Assembly (NCBI GenBank): GCA_965233625.1
Contig: OZ247499.1
Span: 4,092,001 to 4,156,000, forward strand
Length of the DNA stretch: 64,000 nucleotides
Origin: G965233625 sp965233625
Lineage (GTDB): Bacteria; Planctomycetota; Planctomycetia; Pirellulales; Pirellulaceae
Direction of reading: 5' to 3'
Both the position numbers and the translations under genes were made by a program. Shown piece by piece: positions 35,680 through 44,524 of this stretch (within the stretch, counting starts at the first letter, position 1; every line of letters starts with the position of its first letter). Under the pieces are notes generated by a model that saw nothing but the letters and a program-made list of their open reading frames with translations, searched no databases and was not told where the DNA came from.

Positions 35680-36279
35680 ATGGCTGACCATCCGTCACCT
35701 CCAGAAGTCGATCTCCGCAACGCGGGGCTGGCTGCGTTTCTTGCGTGGCTGTGGCCCGGCGCCGGGCACTTGTATCAGCGACGGTACGCCAAGGGCGTGT
35801 TGTTTATGACGTGTGTCTTAAGCATCTACTTCTTCGGTCTGGCCATTGGCGAAGGACGCGTGGTTTACGCCTCGTGGCAGCCCAACGACCGCCGGTGGCA
35901 GTACGTGTGTCAGGTGGCTGTCGGCGCTCCGGCGCTGCCAGCGCTGGTGCAGAATTACCGTACAAGCAGCGGCAAACAACCGCTGGGCGATTTCATGGCG
36001 CCGCCCACGCGTCCGCCCGCCCCAGGCGAGGCCGATCCACATTGGGTGGACCCGACGGAGCCCGATCTTCTGGCAAGCTGGCATTACAAGCTAAATGCGT
36101 TCTTTGAACTTGGCACCCTATATACCGTGATTGCCGGCCTATTAAATGTGCTGGCCATCTACGACGCTTACGCAGGACCGGCGCCGCCCACCGAGAAGTC
36201 TTCGAAAAAGAAGAAGAAACGCAAAGTCGATCAGGCCAAACAAGAATCCGACGCCCAGGACGCTGACGCTAAAGAATAG
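35680..36279 (+). CDS. DUF6677-like membrane protein
   Basis: A 199-residue protein conserved in planctomycetes. The N-terminal VDLRNAGLAAFLAWLWPGAG followed by HLYQRRYAKGVLFMTCVLSI is the family core, with a first membrane segment at about 15-32, a second at about 42-56 and a third near 145-165 (FELGTLYTVIAGLLNVLAIY). The Pro-rich loop between them carries FMAPPTRPPAPGEADPHW. The C-terminus is Lys-rich then acidic (EKSSKKKKKRKVDQ), presumably cytosolic. Function unknown. The next gene starts 30 bases on, so the two probably form an operon. Confidence 0.8.
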   Translation: MADHPSPPEVDLRNAGLAAFLAWLWPGAGHLYQRRYAKGVLFMTCVLSIYFFGLAIGEGRVVYASWQPNDRRWQYVCQVAVGAPALPALVQNYRTSSGKQPLGDFMAPPTRPPAPGEADPHWVDPTEPDLLASWHYKLNAFFELGTLYTVIAGLLNVLAIYDAYAGPAPPTEKSSKKKKKRKVDQAKQESDAQDADAKE

Positions 36280-36309
36280 TGCGTTTGAATCTAAGACGGG
36301 AACACGCCC

Positions 36310-36507
36310 ATGCTTCTTGCCAGTATGTTCGACAGCCATCTGTGGTACGCCATTCCGCTGGTGATCTCCATCAGCCTGGTGTACGGCGCCACCCGTCACG
36401 AGAATATGCGCGAGATTCTGCAACACAGCCTCCGCGCCGGCGGCTGGATGGTGGGCTTCATGGTGCTGATCTTCATCGTGCTGACCGTACTGTCCTGGGG
36501 ACTGTAG
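36310..36507 (+). CDS. Small two-helix membrane protein
   Basis: A 65-residue protein almost entirely membrane-embedded: helices at about 10-28 (HLWYAIPLVISISLVYGAT) and 44-63 (GGWMVGFMVLIFIVLTVLSW), joined by a polar loop (RHENMREILQHSLRA). I recall similar short proteins next to DUF6677-like genes in planctomycetes, which supports it being real. ATG 36310 is used; ATG 36325 is an alternative. No function is known. Confidence 0.75.
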   Translation: MLLASMFDSHLWYAIPLVISISLVYGATRHENMREILQHSLRAGGWMVGFMVLIFIVLTVLSWGL

Positions 36508-36573
36508 CCGATTAGAAATGCAGTCACCTAGCCGCGGCAGCAAATGTACCGCGGCGAAAGCACCCTTTAATCG

Positions 36574-36595
36574 GTAGGGCAGGCGCCCGCCTGCC
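36574..36595 (+). repeat. Interspersed repeat family 2 copy
   Basis: GTAGGGCAGGCGCCCGCCTG plus CC, near-identical to the copy at 35546. It lies between the convergent small membrane protein gene and the sulfatase gene, where a bidirectional terminator would be expected. Confidence 0.8.
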
Positions 36596-36622
36596 GCACG
36601 ATGGACGGCATTGGTCAAACCG

Positions 36623-38212
36623 CTACGGCTTAACCTTCTTCTGCACCGGCGTTTTCTTCTGCACCGGCTTCTTGCCATTGTTGCGTTGCCGCGGTCTGGC
36701 GCCGGGTGGTAGTGTGCCGTCGTCTTTGTATTTGGCTTGCAGGCGTTTCAGTTCTGCGTGCAGTTCTTTCTGCACCTTCGCATAGGCAGGGTCGTCGTAC
36801 ACGCTTTTCATTTCCAGCGGATCTTTTTCCAGATCGTAGAGTTCCCACTCTTTGATGTTGTTGAAGTTGATCAGCTTGTAGCGGTCGTTGCGGACGCCGT
36901 AGTGCTGCCGCACGCTGTGGGCGCCAGGGAATTCGTAATAGCGGTAGTAGACCGATTTCCGCCAGTCGGCAGGTGTTTCGCCTTTGAAGATGGGCGTCAG
37001 GCTGCGGCCCTGCATATCTTCAGGGATGACGGCGCCGGCGATATCGAGGAAGGTTTCGGCGAAGTCGAGGTTCATCGTCAGGTCTTTGTTGACGCTGCCC
37101 GGCTTGATCACACCCGGCCAACGGACCACCAGCGGCGTGCGGAACGATTCTTCGTACATCCAGCGTTTGTCGTACCAGCCGTGTTCGCCCAGATACCAGC
37201 CCTGGTCCGACGTGTAGAACACAACGGTATTCTCTGCCAGTCCGCTTTCATCCAGATAATCCAGCACGCGGCCGACGTTATCGTCCACGCTGGCAACGCA
37301 CCGCAGATAGTCTTTGGCGTAGCGCTGATACTTCCACTTCACCAGCTCTTTGCCGGTCAGATTCAGCTTTTCGAATTCTTCGTTCTTCGGCCCGTAGGCG
37401 GCGTTCCATGCTTCGCGCTGCTCGGGCGTGAGGTTGCCGGGTGTCTTAAACTTCAGGTCATTGGGCGTCAGATGTTTTGCGACGGTCATCGCCTGCTGCT
37501 TGGCGGCAGTGCCGCGGCCTTCGTAATCGTCGAACAAGGTCGGCGGTTCCGGGATGGTGACATCGTCGTACATGTACAGGTACTTCGGCCCCGGCTGCCA
37601 GTTGCGGTGCGGCGCCTTGTGCTGGTACTGCAGGTAGAACGGTTTGTTTTTGTCGCGGCCTTCTTTCAGCCACTGCAAAGCGACATCGGTAATGATCTCG
37701 GTCGTGTAGCCAATGTGCTTTTTCGGCCCGTCGGAAGTAAGCATCGGCGGGTTGTAGTACGGGCCCTGACCGCGGAGCACATGGTAATAGTCAAAGCCGG
37801 TGGGCGTGCTGGCCAGATGCCACTTGCCGATGACGGCGGTCTGATAGCCCACCTTCTGCAGCAGTTTAGGGGCCGTCTGTTGCGAACCGTCGAAGCGGTT
37901 GCCATTGCGGACGAAGCCGTTCAGGTGGCTGTACTTGCCGGTCAGAATCACGGCGCGGCAGGGGCCGCAGATGCTGTTGGTCACAAAGCAGCGGTCAAAA
38001 CGCATGCCATCGCGGGCGATGCGGTCCAGGTTGGGCGTGCGGTTCACCTTGCTGCCGTAGCAGCTCATCGCCTGATAACCGTGGTCGTCCGACATGATGA
38101 ACAGAATGTTGGGCCGTTTTGCCTCCGCCGCAGATGCGTGGCAGGCAAAGCCGCCAGCAAAGGCCAGAGCGGCAGCGGCAAACAGCGTCTGCCGGCAGAT
38201 GGTGCGAAACAT
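36623..38212 (-). CDS. Sulfatase (formylglycine-dependent family)
   Basis: A 529-residue secreted sulfatase: signal peptide to about residue 29, metal-site IMSDDHGYQAMSCYG (Asp42/43), and the formylglycine motif CGPCR (Cys82-x-Pro-x-Arg86) in NSICGPCRAVILTGKYSH. Further boxes are IGKWHL near 129-134 and YTSDQGWYLGEHGW near 325-338 for the second metal site. The substrate is probably a sulfate ester of a polysaccharide; subfamily not assigned. The tail is Lys/Pro-rich with repeated KKTPVQKK. It needs a formylglycine-generating enzyme or anaerobic maturase, not in this window. Confidence 0.93.
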   Translation of the reverse strand: MFRTICRQTLFAAAALAFAGGFACHASAAEAKRPNILFIMSDDHGYQAMSCYGSKVNRTPNLDRIARDGMRFDRCFVTNSICGPCRAVILTGKYSHLNGFVRNGNRFDGSQQTAPKLLQKVGYQTAVIGKWHLASTPTGFDYYHVLRGQGPYYNPPMLTSDGPKKHIGYTTEIITDVALQWLKEGRDKNKPFYLQYQHKAPHRNWQPGPKYLYMYDDVTIPEPPTLFDDYEGRGTAAKQQAMTVAKHLTPNDLKFKTPGNLTPEQREAWNAAYGPKNEEFEKLNLTGKELVKWKYQRYAKDYLRCVASVDDNVGRVLDYLDESGLAENTVVFYTSDQGWYLGEHGWYDKRWMYEESFRTPLVVRWPGVIKPGSVNKDLTMNLDFAETFLDIAGAVIPEDMQGRSLTPIFKGETPADWRKSVYYRYYEFPGAHSVRQHYGVRNDRYKLINFNNIKEWELYDLEKDPLEMKSVYDDPAYAKVQKELHAELKRLQAKYKDDGTLPPGARPRQRNNGKKPVQKKTPVQKKVKP

Positions 38213-38398
38213 GTTGATCCTCTTTCAGGGCGAAAATTGTGGGACACGGCATCTCGGACACGGCAACACCCGCCGCGGGGAGTCTCATTCTGTTGCCCGC
38301 CCGCAGCCGAGTCAAATCCCGCCGGCAGAAACACGACCACGGTGGCGCCGGGCATTCGCGCCATCGGGTTGTGGCGTGATAAAATCGCCCCATCTGGT

Positions 38399-38442
38399 CC
38401 CCTCGCCCCTTTGGGGAGAGGGATAGGGTGAGGGGGTACAGA
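38399..38442 (+). repeat. Interspersed GC-rich repeat, family 1, orientation B
   Basis: CCCCTCGCCCCTTTGGGGAG followed by AGGGATAGGGTGAGGGGGTACAGA in two parts. It forms an inverted pair with the copy at 38527-38577, repeating the layout seen at 13397-13530. Confidence 0.85.
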
Positions 38443-38526
38443 ATCCGTCCTTTAATAACGCTTCGCGGCGCGTGAACCGCTTGGACAAAAAACTTCTTGT
38501 GGCTTGAAAGAAGTAGCAAGCGGACG

Positions 38527-38577
38527 CCCCCTCAACTGGCCTGACGGCCTGCCTTCTCCCCAGAGGGGCGAAGAGGG
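38527..38577 (-). repeat. Interspersed GC-rich repeat, family 1, orientation A variant
   Basis: Begins CCCCCTCAACTGGCCTGACG and ends TTCTCCCCAGAGGGGCGAAG. It contains an extra GGCCTGACGGCC hairpin not present in the other copies, so it is a longer sub-type. Confidence 0.7.
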
Positions 38578-38637
38578 ATTATGTTGTTGCCACAACAGAA
38601 TATCCGCACCCGAACTTTCAACCTTAGCGAGACAACA

Positions 38638-39021
38638 ATGCCCATTCAGCCCATTCAAACAGATCAGGCGCCCGCCGCCATCGGACCCTACAGTCAGGCC
38701 GTTAAAGCCGGCGGCATGCTCTACGCCTCCGGACAGATACCGTTGCATCCGCAAACGGGCGAAATCGTCAGCAGCGAAACAGACGCGCAAGCCCGCCAGG
38801 TATTAGAAAACCTGAAAGCCGTGGTCGAAGCAGCCGGCGCCACCATGAGCGACGTGGTGAAAGTCACCATCTACCTGACCGACATGTGTCAGTTCTCCGT
38901 CGTCAACGAAATCTACGGCGCCTACTTCTCCGCCCCCTACCCAGCCCGCGCCTGCGTCGAAGTAGCAGCCCTACCCAAAGGCGTCGCCGTCGAGATGGAC
39001 GCGATTGTGCAACTGAGTTGA
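38638..39021 (+). CDS. ridA: RidA family reactive enamine/imine deaminase
   Basis: A 127-residue protein of the YjgF/YER057c/UK114 family, which hydrolyses reactive 2-aminoacrylate-type enamines. Signature residues are present: APAAIGPYSQAVKAGGMLYA near the N-terminus, ASGQIPLHPQTGEIV, and the C-terminal YPARACVEVAALPKGVAVEM with the carboxylate-binding Arg and following Glu. It acts as a cytosolic trimer. ATG 38638 matches normal family length; the frame to 38581 runs into repeat-derived sequence. Monocistronic. Confidence 0.95.
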   Translation: MPIQPIQTDQAPAAIGPYSQAVKAGGMLYASGQIPLHPQTGEIVSSETDAQARQVLENLKAVVEAAGATMSDVVKVTIYLTDMCQFSVVNEIYGAYFSAPYPARACVEVAALPKGVAVEMDAIVQLS

Positions 39022-39048
39022 GTGGTGGAACACGTCAGCGCATGGTGT

Positions 39049-39753
39049 TTAGACGCCACCGCTCACCCAGTCATCCAGTACTTTGCGACGTCTGGGCATC
39101 ATCGCAAGTGTTTCGTCCTGAAGCAGGTTGCGAACCGCGTGTTCCACAGGTTCTCCGGGGGACGCTAAGTGCTGTTGCTGCAACATCGACTCAATGACAC
39201 TGCAGACCATTTTCCGATGGTTCAGATTTTCGCTGTGCAGTAGCGTTAGTAGCCATTCGTCCGGCGGCTCACATTGTGCAATTTGAAATGAAACATGGCT
39301 GCGGAGCAGATGCCCGCGATCGTAGGCGGCCAGCAGATCTCCAAACAGTTGCGGGGCTGAAGTGCGAACCAGCCCGTAGCTCGCCGCGCGATAAACCCTT
39401 TTCGTGTAATCGCCAAAGAGTACATCGCGGAGATCGTCATACGCCTCAAGCCCGCGGATCTTAGCCATCGCGACGCCTGCATAGCTCTGAGATGACAGAG
39501 CGTCGTAGGTCGTAAGAATCTGTTTGACCGTGCAATATCCGCTGTCGTGACCAATGCACCCCAACAGAAAAGCCGTGAGCCACGCCGGACATTCCTGATC
39601 TTCAAAAGCCGAAATCAGACGTTGCGCGGCATGTTCATCGGCCTCCAGTTCTTCCAGACGAATGCCCACCCGCTTGAAGCTCTGTTTGCGTTTAATTGCA
39701 GCATCCACAAGCTCCAAAGGAGTCTGTCCGGTCATTGAATCTTTCGAGGGCAT
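39049..39753 (-). CDS. HEAT-like helical repeat protein
   Basis: A 234-residue soluble protein made of paired helices, e.g. EHAAQRLISAFEDQECPAWL, QSYAGVAMAKIRGLEAYDDL and KRVYRAASYGLVRTSAPQLF, with a closing PRRRKVLDDWVSG. The spacing fits HEAT/armadillo-like repeats used in protein binding, but sequence identity to a named family is not clear. No signal peptide. It is convergent with ridA (27-base gap) and lies downstream of the WD40 gene on the same strand (about 60-base gap), so the two may be co-transcribed. Confidence 0.65.
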   Translation of the reverse strand: MPSKDSMTGQTPLELVDAAIKRKQSFKRVGIRLEELEADEHAAQRLISAFEDQECPAWLTAFLLGCIGHDSGYCTVKQILTTYDALSSQSYAGVAMAKIRGLEAYDDLRDVLFGDYTKRVYRAASYGLVRTSAPQLFGDLLAAYDRGHLLRSHVSFQIAQCEPPDEWLLTLLHSENLNHRKMVCSVIESMLQQQHLASPGEPVEHAVRNLLQDETLAMMPRRRKVLDDWVSGGV

Positions 39754-39812
39754 CAGTTCCGTTCGGCCTCATTTAACGAAAACCATGACCGCTTACGCAG
39801 TCGATATTGGTA

Positions 39813-40721
39813 CTAAATCCGCTCCCAGAATTGAAGGTGATTCGGGCTGCTTCCTCCGAAAATCAGCATATTATCATCAGGCGAGAATGTCAGACTAATG
39901 ACGATTGAATTGCGCTGACGCTTCTTTGAGGGATCACCCACTCGCAGAGTACTAACCAAGTCCTTGGTTTTCCAGTTCCACACTCTAACGTGACCATCGC
40001 TTCCACCAGTTGCAAGGAGGTTACCTCTGTTTGATAGACAAGCACAGTTAGATGAAATCTCATGCGTTTCTGAGATCTCGCTTACTTCTGAAAAATCCTC
40101 CGTACTCCAAACCCTAACCGAGCGATCTAGACCTGTAGAAATCAGCAATTTTCCGTCAGTAGAAAACGAAAGACCATAGACGCTGTCAGTGTGTGCGGCT
40201 AATTCATTGGTAACGGAAAACGGGGATAACGAACAGATTTCAATGCAGTGACCGCTGGAGCAAGCAAGTAAATTGTTCACTGGTGAGAAGGCTAAAGCGC
40301 AACACTCCTGTGGAAAAACATGCTCCTGGACGACAGATAAAGTTTTGACGTCCCAGATAAATAGACTGTTGCCAATCCCTGCGGCAAAGCTCCTTTCATC
40401 GCTCGATATACCCACATTAGGAACTGTGCCGCCGAACGGAACTTCGGCTCGTACGGTCTTGGTTTCTAAGTCCCAGAAACGGAATCCGAATTCGTCACGA
40501 CTGAACAAAGATTTACCGTCCTCCATGAAGGCTACGAACATTATCGGTCCGTGCGAACCAGGAATTCTCGAAACCTGCTTTCCGGTCTCTGTATCCCAGA
40601 ACTCGATCGTCCTACTTGCCGTGGCGACCATTTTGCCATCGGGGGAGATAGCTACTTTGGCAAACGCATTACCAGTTCTGCGTTCGATTTCAGCTATACG
40701 ATTAAATTTTATGTCTTTCAT
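39813..40721 (-). CDS. WD40 beta-propeller protein
   Basis: A 302-residue cytosolic propeller. Blades end in WD-type dipeptides: AKVAISPDGKMVATASRTIE followed by FWDTETGK, then LFIWDVKTLS, VRVWSTEDFS and VRVWNWKTKD. GH-like starts such as AAHTDSVYGLSFSTDGKLLI show six to seven blades. No kinase or protease domain is fused. Composition is less GC-rich than the flanking genes. It probably acts as a protein-interaction platform; the partner is unknown, though the downstream HEAT-like protein is a candidate. Confidence 0.88.
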   Translation of the reverse strand: MKDIKFNRIAEIERRTGNAFAKVAISPDGKMVATASRTIEFWDTETGKQVSRIPGSHGPIMFVAFMEDGKSLFSRDEFGFRFWDLETKTVRAEVPFGGTVPNVGISSDERSFAAGIGNSLFIWDVKTLSVVQEHVFPQECCALAFSPVNNLLACSSGHCIEICSLSPFSVTNELAAHTDSVYGLSFSTDGKLLISTGLDRSVRVWSTEDFSEVSEISETHEISSNCACLSNRGNLLATGGSDGHVRVWNWKTKDLVSTLRVGDPSKKRQRNSIVISLTFSPDDNMLIFGGSSPNHLQFWERI

Positions 40722-40814
40722 GCCCGAATTTCCGCACCGTAGCTGTGAACTCGTCCCACTCCCACTTCAGTGAGCGAATGGCCAAATGAAAGCATTGTCA
40801 ATTATCTCCCGCCG

Positions 40815-41996
40815 TCACTTCCCCGTCGTATTCAAGAAAATCACAAGATTCTTCGTCTGCCGTGCGGCGGCGACGATGTCGATTTTGCCGTCGTTGTTCA
40901 TGTCGGCGACTTTGATGTCTTCGACGGCGACTTTGGCGCCGGAGATGCGGGTTTTGCGCCATTTGCTGCCATCGGGGGTGAGGGGGGTGAACAGCTTGAT
41001 GCCTGGGACGCCGGGGTCGTTCATCGCCCGCCAGCCGACGACGATCTGGTCGTAGCCGGCGCCGAGGAAGTCTGCGCAGGCCAGCGCGTGGCCGTCTTTT
41101 AGCTGGTCGTCCAGCACCGTGATGCGTTGCCAGAGCTGGCCCGGATTTTCGGGCTGCGTGTAGACGGCGGAAACCGAGCCGTGTTTGGGTTCGATGGTGG
41201 CGATGAACCGGCGGCCGTTGGGTAGGCGGCCATCGCGGATTTCGCCGGCGAAGTCTTTGGTCAGCTGGGTGGCGTTCCAGCCGACTTTCGCGCGGTCGAA
41301 GTGCCAGGCGCCTTCTTTGCCCGCGACGATCAGTTCTTCTTCCGGATCGTCGTCCCAGTTGACGACGTGAAAGTTGTGCGAGAGGTGCAGAAACTCGCTG
41401 ATGACGCTGGTCTTCCATTTCTTCGCATCGCTGACATCCGCAGCATCGCCCGGCATGGTGTACGCCATCAGCCGCAGACCGTTACCTTCGCCATCCACAC
41501 TGCCCCGGCCGCGGAGCGGTTTAACGACCAGGTCATAACTGCCGTCTGCATCTTTCACCCAGTGCATGCGGTGGGTGCTGGGATCGTTGTAGAGTTTGAC
41601 GGGCTGCCAGGGCTGGGTGCGGTCTTTGGGCGGGATGAGGTAGAAGACGGCGCCGTCTTTCAGCGACTCGCGATAATTCCACTGGCCGCCGGTGGCGATT
41701 TCGCACTTGCCATCGCCATCGATATCGCGGGCGGTCACGCAGACGTTATCGCGCTTCGTCAGGTCGCGGGCGATGATGTGCTTCTTCCAGGTTGGCGCCT
41801 GATACCACTGGATCGTCTTTTTATCGGCCAGCACAATGTCCGTCTTTTTATCGCCGTCGACGTCGGTAAGCTGCACACCGTAGCCAATCTCAATGGTGTC
41901 AACGGTCTGCTCTTTCCACGTAAACTCCGGCGGCGCCGCCAGGCTGATGCTGGCGGTGAAGAGGGCGGCGACAGCGAAAAGGTACGATTTGCACAT
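40815..41996 (-). CDS. Secreted FG-GAP/VCBS repeat propeller protein
   Basis: A 393-residue exported protein: signal peptide MCKSYLFAVAALFTASISLA, then calcium-loop-containing FG-GAP repeats, recognisable as DxDGDxxxD: LTDVDGDKKTDIVLADKK, ARDIDGDGKCEIATGG, VNWDDDPEEELIVAGKEG, and the last VADMNNDGKIDIVAAAR. Such propellers occur in planctomycete secreted proteins and often accompany polysaccharide or DUF1501-type genes. No enzyme active site is identified. The next gene upstream on the same strand starts at 42798 with a 19-base gap, so these two are likely one operon. Confidence 0.9.
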   Translation of the reverse strand: MCKSYLFAVAALFTASISLAAPPEFTWKEQTVDTIEIGYGVQLTDVDGDKKTDIVLADKKTIQWYQAPTWKKHIIARDLTKRDNVCVTARDIDGDGKCEIATGGQWNYRESLKDGAVFYLIPPKDRTQPWQPVKLYNDPSTHRMHWVKDADGSYDLVVKPLRGRGSVDGEGNGLRLMAYTMPGDAADVSDAKKWKTSVISEFLHLSHNFHVVNWDDDPEEELIVAGKEGAWHFDRAKVGWNATQLTKDFAGEIRDGRLPNGRRFIATIEPKHGSVSAVYTQPENPGQLWQRITVLDDQLKDGHALACADFLGAGYDQIVVGWRAMNDPGVPGIKLFTPLTPDGSKWRKTRISGAKVAVEDIKVADMNNDGKIDIVAAARQTKNLVIFLNTTGK

Positions 41997-42015
41997 GGTG
42001 TCTTTCCTTGAGTGT

Positions 42016-42798
42016 TTACGGAGCTGACAGTACGGTTCCGGGGCCAGAGATTTCCTGCACTTCGATCATGTGAAACTCGGTCGGATCATCGCAGGAAATG
42101 CCAAGCCGCTGCGGATCGGGCATGCGGAAGAAGCCGGTATGACGCGGGTTGCGGTAATCGGTGGCGTGGTTAAGTATCTCCACGCCATCCAGAAAGGCGC
42201 GGATGCGGTCCCGCCGGAAATGCACCTCGACGGTATACAGCACGCCGGGCTGCATGGTCTTGTAGACGGGACGTTCGCGGAAGTTCTGAAAGTACAACCG
42301 GCAGTGCGTCCGCCCGGCATGCCGCGGGGGCAGCTCCCAGATCGAATAGTTGTTGATGGGCTTGCAGGGAAAAATGATACCCACCGCATTGCGCAGCTTC
42401 GGCTGCTTGTAGACCAGCCGCACGTTGTACTCGTCCGGCGGGATGTATGGCAGTTGAATACGTGGCACCAGGTGCTGCGTTGCACAGGTCAGATGCCCCT
42501 GACCGTCAAGGCTCCAGACCCCGCGGACGACCTTCGCCCGACCGAATAATTCAATCATATTCAGCCGGCGTCCGCCCGTAGCCGTGGGTGGACTTGCAAC
42601 GGCACGTGGCGCTACAGCAGGTGACGCCGCAACCGCAGGTGAAGACGGCGGCGGGTCGGCGGTTGCTGCCGGTAGCGGAGTTGAACGGTAGGCAACGTAG
42701 GCCATGCACAGCACGACAAACGAGCCTAGTAGCATGACGCCGCTGACAATCAGCAAACCGATCTGCAACGGCGGTCTGGCAAGTTGTCCTTGGCTCAT
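42016..42798 (-). CDS. Membrane-anchored lectin-like (DUF1080/LamG-type) protein
   Basis: A 260-residue protein with one N-terminal transmembrane helix (about 14-36, GLLIVSGVMLLGSFVVLCMA), an Ala/Pro-rich stalk (about 40-72), then a beta-rich domain (about 75-255). The beta-strand order YNVRLVYKQPKLRNAVGIIF, VLYTVEVHFRRDRIRAFLDG and VEILNH is that of concanavalin-like/DUF1080 sandwiches that bind or cleave sugars. No catalytic residues can be assigned. It is encoded directly upstream of the FG-GAP gene. Confidence 0.75.
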   Translation of the reverse strand: MSQGQLARPPLQIGLLIVSGVMLLGSFVVLCMAYVAYRSTPLPAATADPPPSSPAVAASPAVAPRAVASPPTATGGRRLNMIELFGRAKVVRGVWSLDGQGHLTCATQHLVPRIQLPYIPPDEYNVRLVYKQPKLRNAVGIIFPCKPINNYSIWELPPRHAGRTHCRLYFQNFRERPVYKTMQPGVLYTVEVHFRRDRIRAFLDGVEILNHATDYRNPRHTGFFRMPDPQRLGISCDDPTEFHMIEVQEISGPGTVLSAP

Positions 42799-42952
42799 CG
42801 TTGCAATACCTGCTACACGAAACGGGCATCTACGGTTTCACTACGAACCGTCAGATGCCTGGAGTGTATAGAAGCAGGTTGCGCCGGGCAACAAAAAGCC
42901 TTCGTCAACGCCTTCAACTGCCGTGAAGACAGCGATGATGATCAACGCTTTG

Positions 42953-44218
42953 TTACGCAGTTTCCGCGACCGGAGCAGCCTGGTTGCGGGTGCTGCGTGC
43001 GGCCTTGGTCTCGCGTTTCGTCTGCGCCTGCGTTTCGAATTCGGTAATGCAATCCGCCAGCCGGATCAGATCACGCTGCGACACGCCGGTATGCACCGGT
43101 AGATACAGCACCTTCGCCATGCAGCTACGCGATTCCCGGCAGGGATCTTCTTCTCCTGCGGCGCCTTCGGGAATGATGAAGCTGGAGTACTTGTTGATCG
43201 AGTCGAAGCCGTTTTTGTGCAGGTGCTTCATTAACGCAATGGGATTAGCAACCCTGGCCGGGAAGATCCAGTAGCTATGCACCGGGGCGTCTTGCGCGGG
43301 CAGGAAGACCGAAGCGGGCAGCCGTTGGGCGACTGTCTGCGCCACCTGTTTCCGGCGGTCGATGGTGGCCGTGTCGAAGTTCTTCAGCCGTTTCAGCAAC
43401 AGCCGGTACATCGCATCGGAAGGCTGCTGACGCGACTTCTTCACTTCGTCCTTACCGCCGAACACACGCACCGTGCCGTTGACTTCGGAAGGGTGCACAC
43501 CCATCCAGCCAAGCAGCCCCATGATGGGCGTGAACAGCCAGCGTTTGCTCAGCGTGATGAGCAACGCGAACCGCATCAGCAGCCGCATGTAGCCGAAGCG
43601 GTTGTGCACGGGCCACTGCGATTGCAGACGTTTTACCTCGGCCGCGATAGCCGTGTCTTTGAACCGTGTGATCCCGCCCATGATGGTGGAGCAGGTTTTA
43701 ATCGGCCCGAAGCTGAACATCACCGCGTCTGCATCCGGGTGTCCTGTGTAGCCGTCGCCCGTAAAGGCCTGAGCGCAATCTTCGAAGAAGAACAGATCGT
43801 GCTTGCGGGCGAACTCCACGATGTTGTCCACCTCATGCCGGCTGCCAAAAAGCTGGGCGACTAGAATGGCGCGGGTGTTGCCAGAGAGCCGGTCTTCCAG
43901 CTGCTCCGGGTTGGCGGCCAGCGTTGCCATATCCACGTCGACCGGGACGGCGACCAGATTATGGCGTTTGATCGCTTCGAACATCGGTTTGATGTTCATC
44001 GACGTGATCAGGATCTCGCTACCAGCGGGCAGATTCAGTGCTTCAAGCACCAGATCAAAGCTGCTGCGTTCCGAGATGCTGACGACGGTATCTTCGGCGC
44101 TCGACCAGTAATCAGCCACACGGTCGTGTGCGGCTTCGCGGTTACTGGGCGTAAGGCAGTAAACAAGACCTGAAAGAATGTCATTCCAACCAAGGTCAAG
44201 TCGTTGACGCGGTATCAT
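42953..44218 (-). CDS. DegT/DnrJ/EryC1/StrS family PLP aminotransferase
   Basis: A 421-residue pyridoxal-phosphate protein. The PLP Lys is Lys174 in MFSFGPIKTCSTIMGG, the pyridine-binding Asp is Asp147 in FFFEDCAQAFTG, and SEILITSMNIKPMFEAIK is the expected second helix region. Members transaminate nucleotide-linked keto-sugars during lipopolysaccharide or exopolysaccharide synthesis, but no sugar-nucleotide genes are close. The C-terminus is extended and Lys/Arg/Ala-rich (about 395-421). A hydrophobic patch near 215-235 (LLMRFALLITLSKRWLFTPI) is unusual for a soluble member and may mean membrane association. Confidence 0.88.
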   Translation of the reverse strand: MIPRQRLDLGWNDILSGLVYCLTPSNREAAHDRVADYWSSAEDTVVSISERSSFDLVLEALNLPAGSEILITSMNIKPMFEAIKRHNLVAVPVDVDMATLAANPEQLEDRLSGNTRAILVAQLFGSRHEVDNIVEFARKHDLFFFEDCAQAFTGDGYTGHPDADAVMFSFGPIKTCSTIMGGITRFKDTAIAAEVKRLQSQWPVHNRFGYMRLLMRFALLITLSKRWLFTPIMGLLGWMGVHPSEVNGTVRVFGGKDEVKKSRQQPSDAMYRLLLKRLKNFDTATIDRRKQVAQTVAQRLPASVFLPAQDAPVHSYWIFPARVANPIALMKHLHKNGFDSINKYSSFIIPEGAAGEEDPCRESRSCMAKVLYLPVHTGVSQRDLIRLADCITEFETQAQTKRETKAARSTRNQAAPVAETA

Positions 44219-44267
44219 CTAATTTCAATCAGTTAACTGGCAACTCGTGAAACAGGCACGTGGACCG

Positions 44268-44282
44268 CCAAATTAAATTTGG
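44268..44282. promoter_or_regulatory. Palindrome upstream of the DegT-type gene
   Basis: CCAAATT-A-AATTTGG, a perfect 7-base inverted repeat about 50 bases upstream of the aminotransferase start. Its position fits an operator or part of a promoter; no regulator is known. Confidence 0.35.
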
Positions 44283-44458
44283 ATCCCCTCAGTTCCCGAT
44301 CTTAGCTAAAAAAACATCGGAATGTGACCTATTTTCACAATAATTCCCATTTCAGACGCTCTATCGCCATCGGAACCGCCATTAGCATGCGGCGGAACGC
44401 CGCACCCATGGCAGCAGCACGGGCAATTCCACATGCTGCGCAACCTTGCCACAGCATG

Positions 44459-44487
44459 TTGAGGATTCCCGCCGGAAACGATATCTT
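44459..44487 (+). promoter_or_regulatory. Probable sigma-70-type promoter of tRNA-Leu
   Basis: TTGAGG (44459-44464), a 17-base spacer and TATCTT (44482-44487). The predicted transcript would start about 30 bases before the mature tRNA. Spacing is ideal and both hexamers differ little from consensus. Confidence 0.45.
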
Positions 44488-44524
44488 CAGAACCTAAGAC
44501 GCTGCACCAACTCCTACCAGAAAC

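Larger units (their letters stand above)
38213..38637. other. 425-base region with a family-1 repeat pair
   Basis: Between the divergent sulfatase and ridA genes. Open frames here are shadows or run through the two repeat copies at 38399-38442 and 38527-38577. No RNA gene or clear promoter was identified. Confidence 0.45.
44219..44524. other. Leader region between aminotransferase and tRNA genes
   Basis: About 300 bases containing a palindrome (44268-44282) near the aminotransferase start and the probable promoter of tRNA-Leu (44459-44487). No protein-coding frame is convincing. Confidence 0.5.

Noticed and set aside
36737..38431. 564-residue plus-strand frame
   Set aside because: Antisense to the sulfatase; it runs into a repeat and has no recognisable domain.
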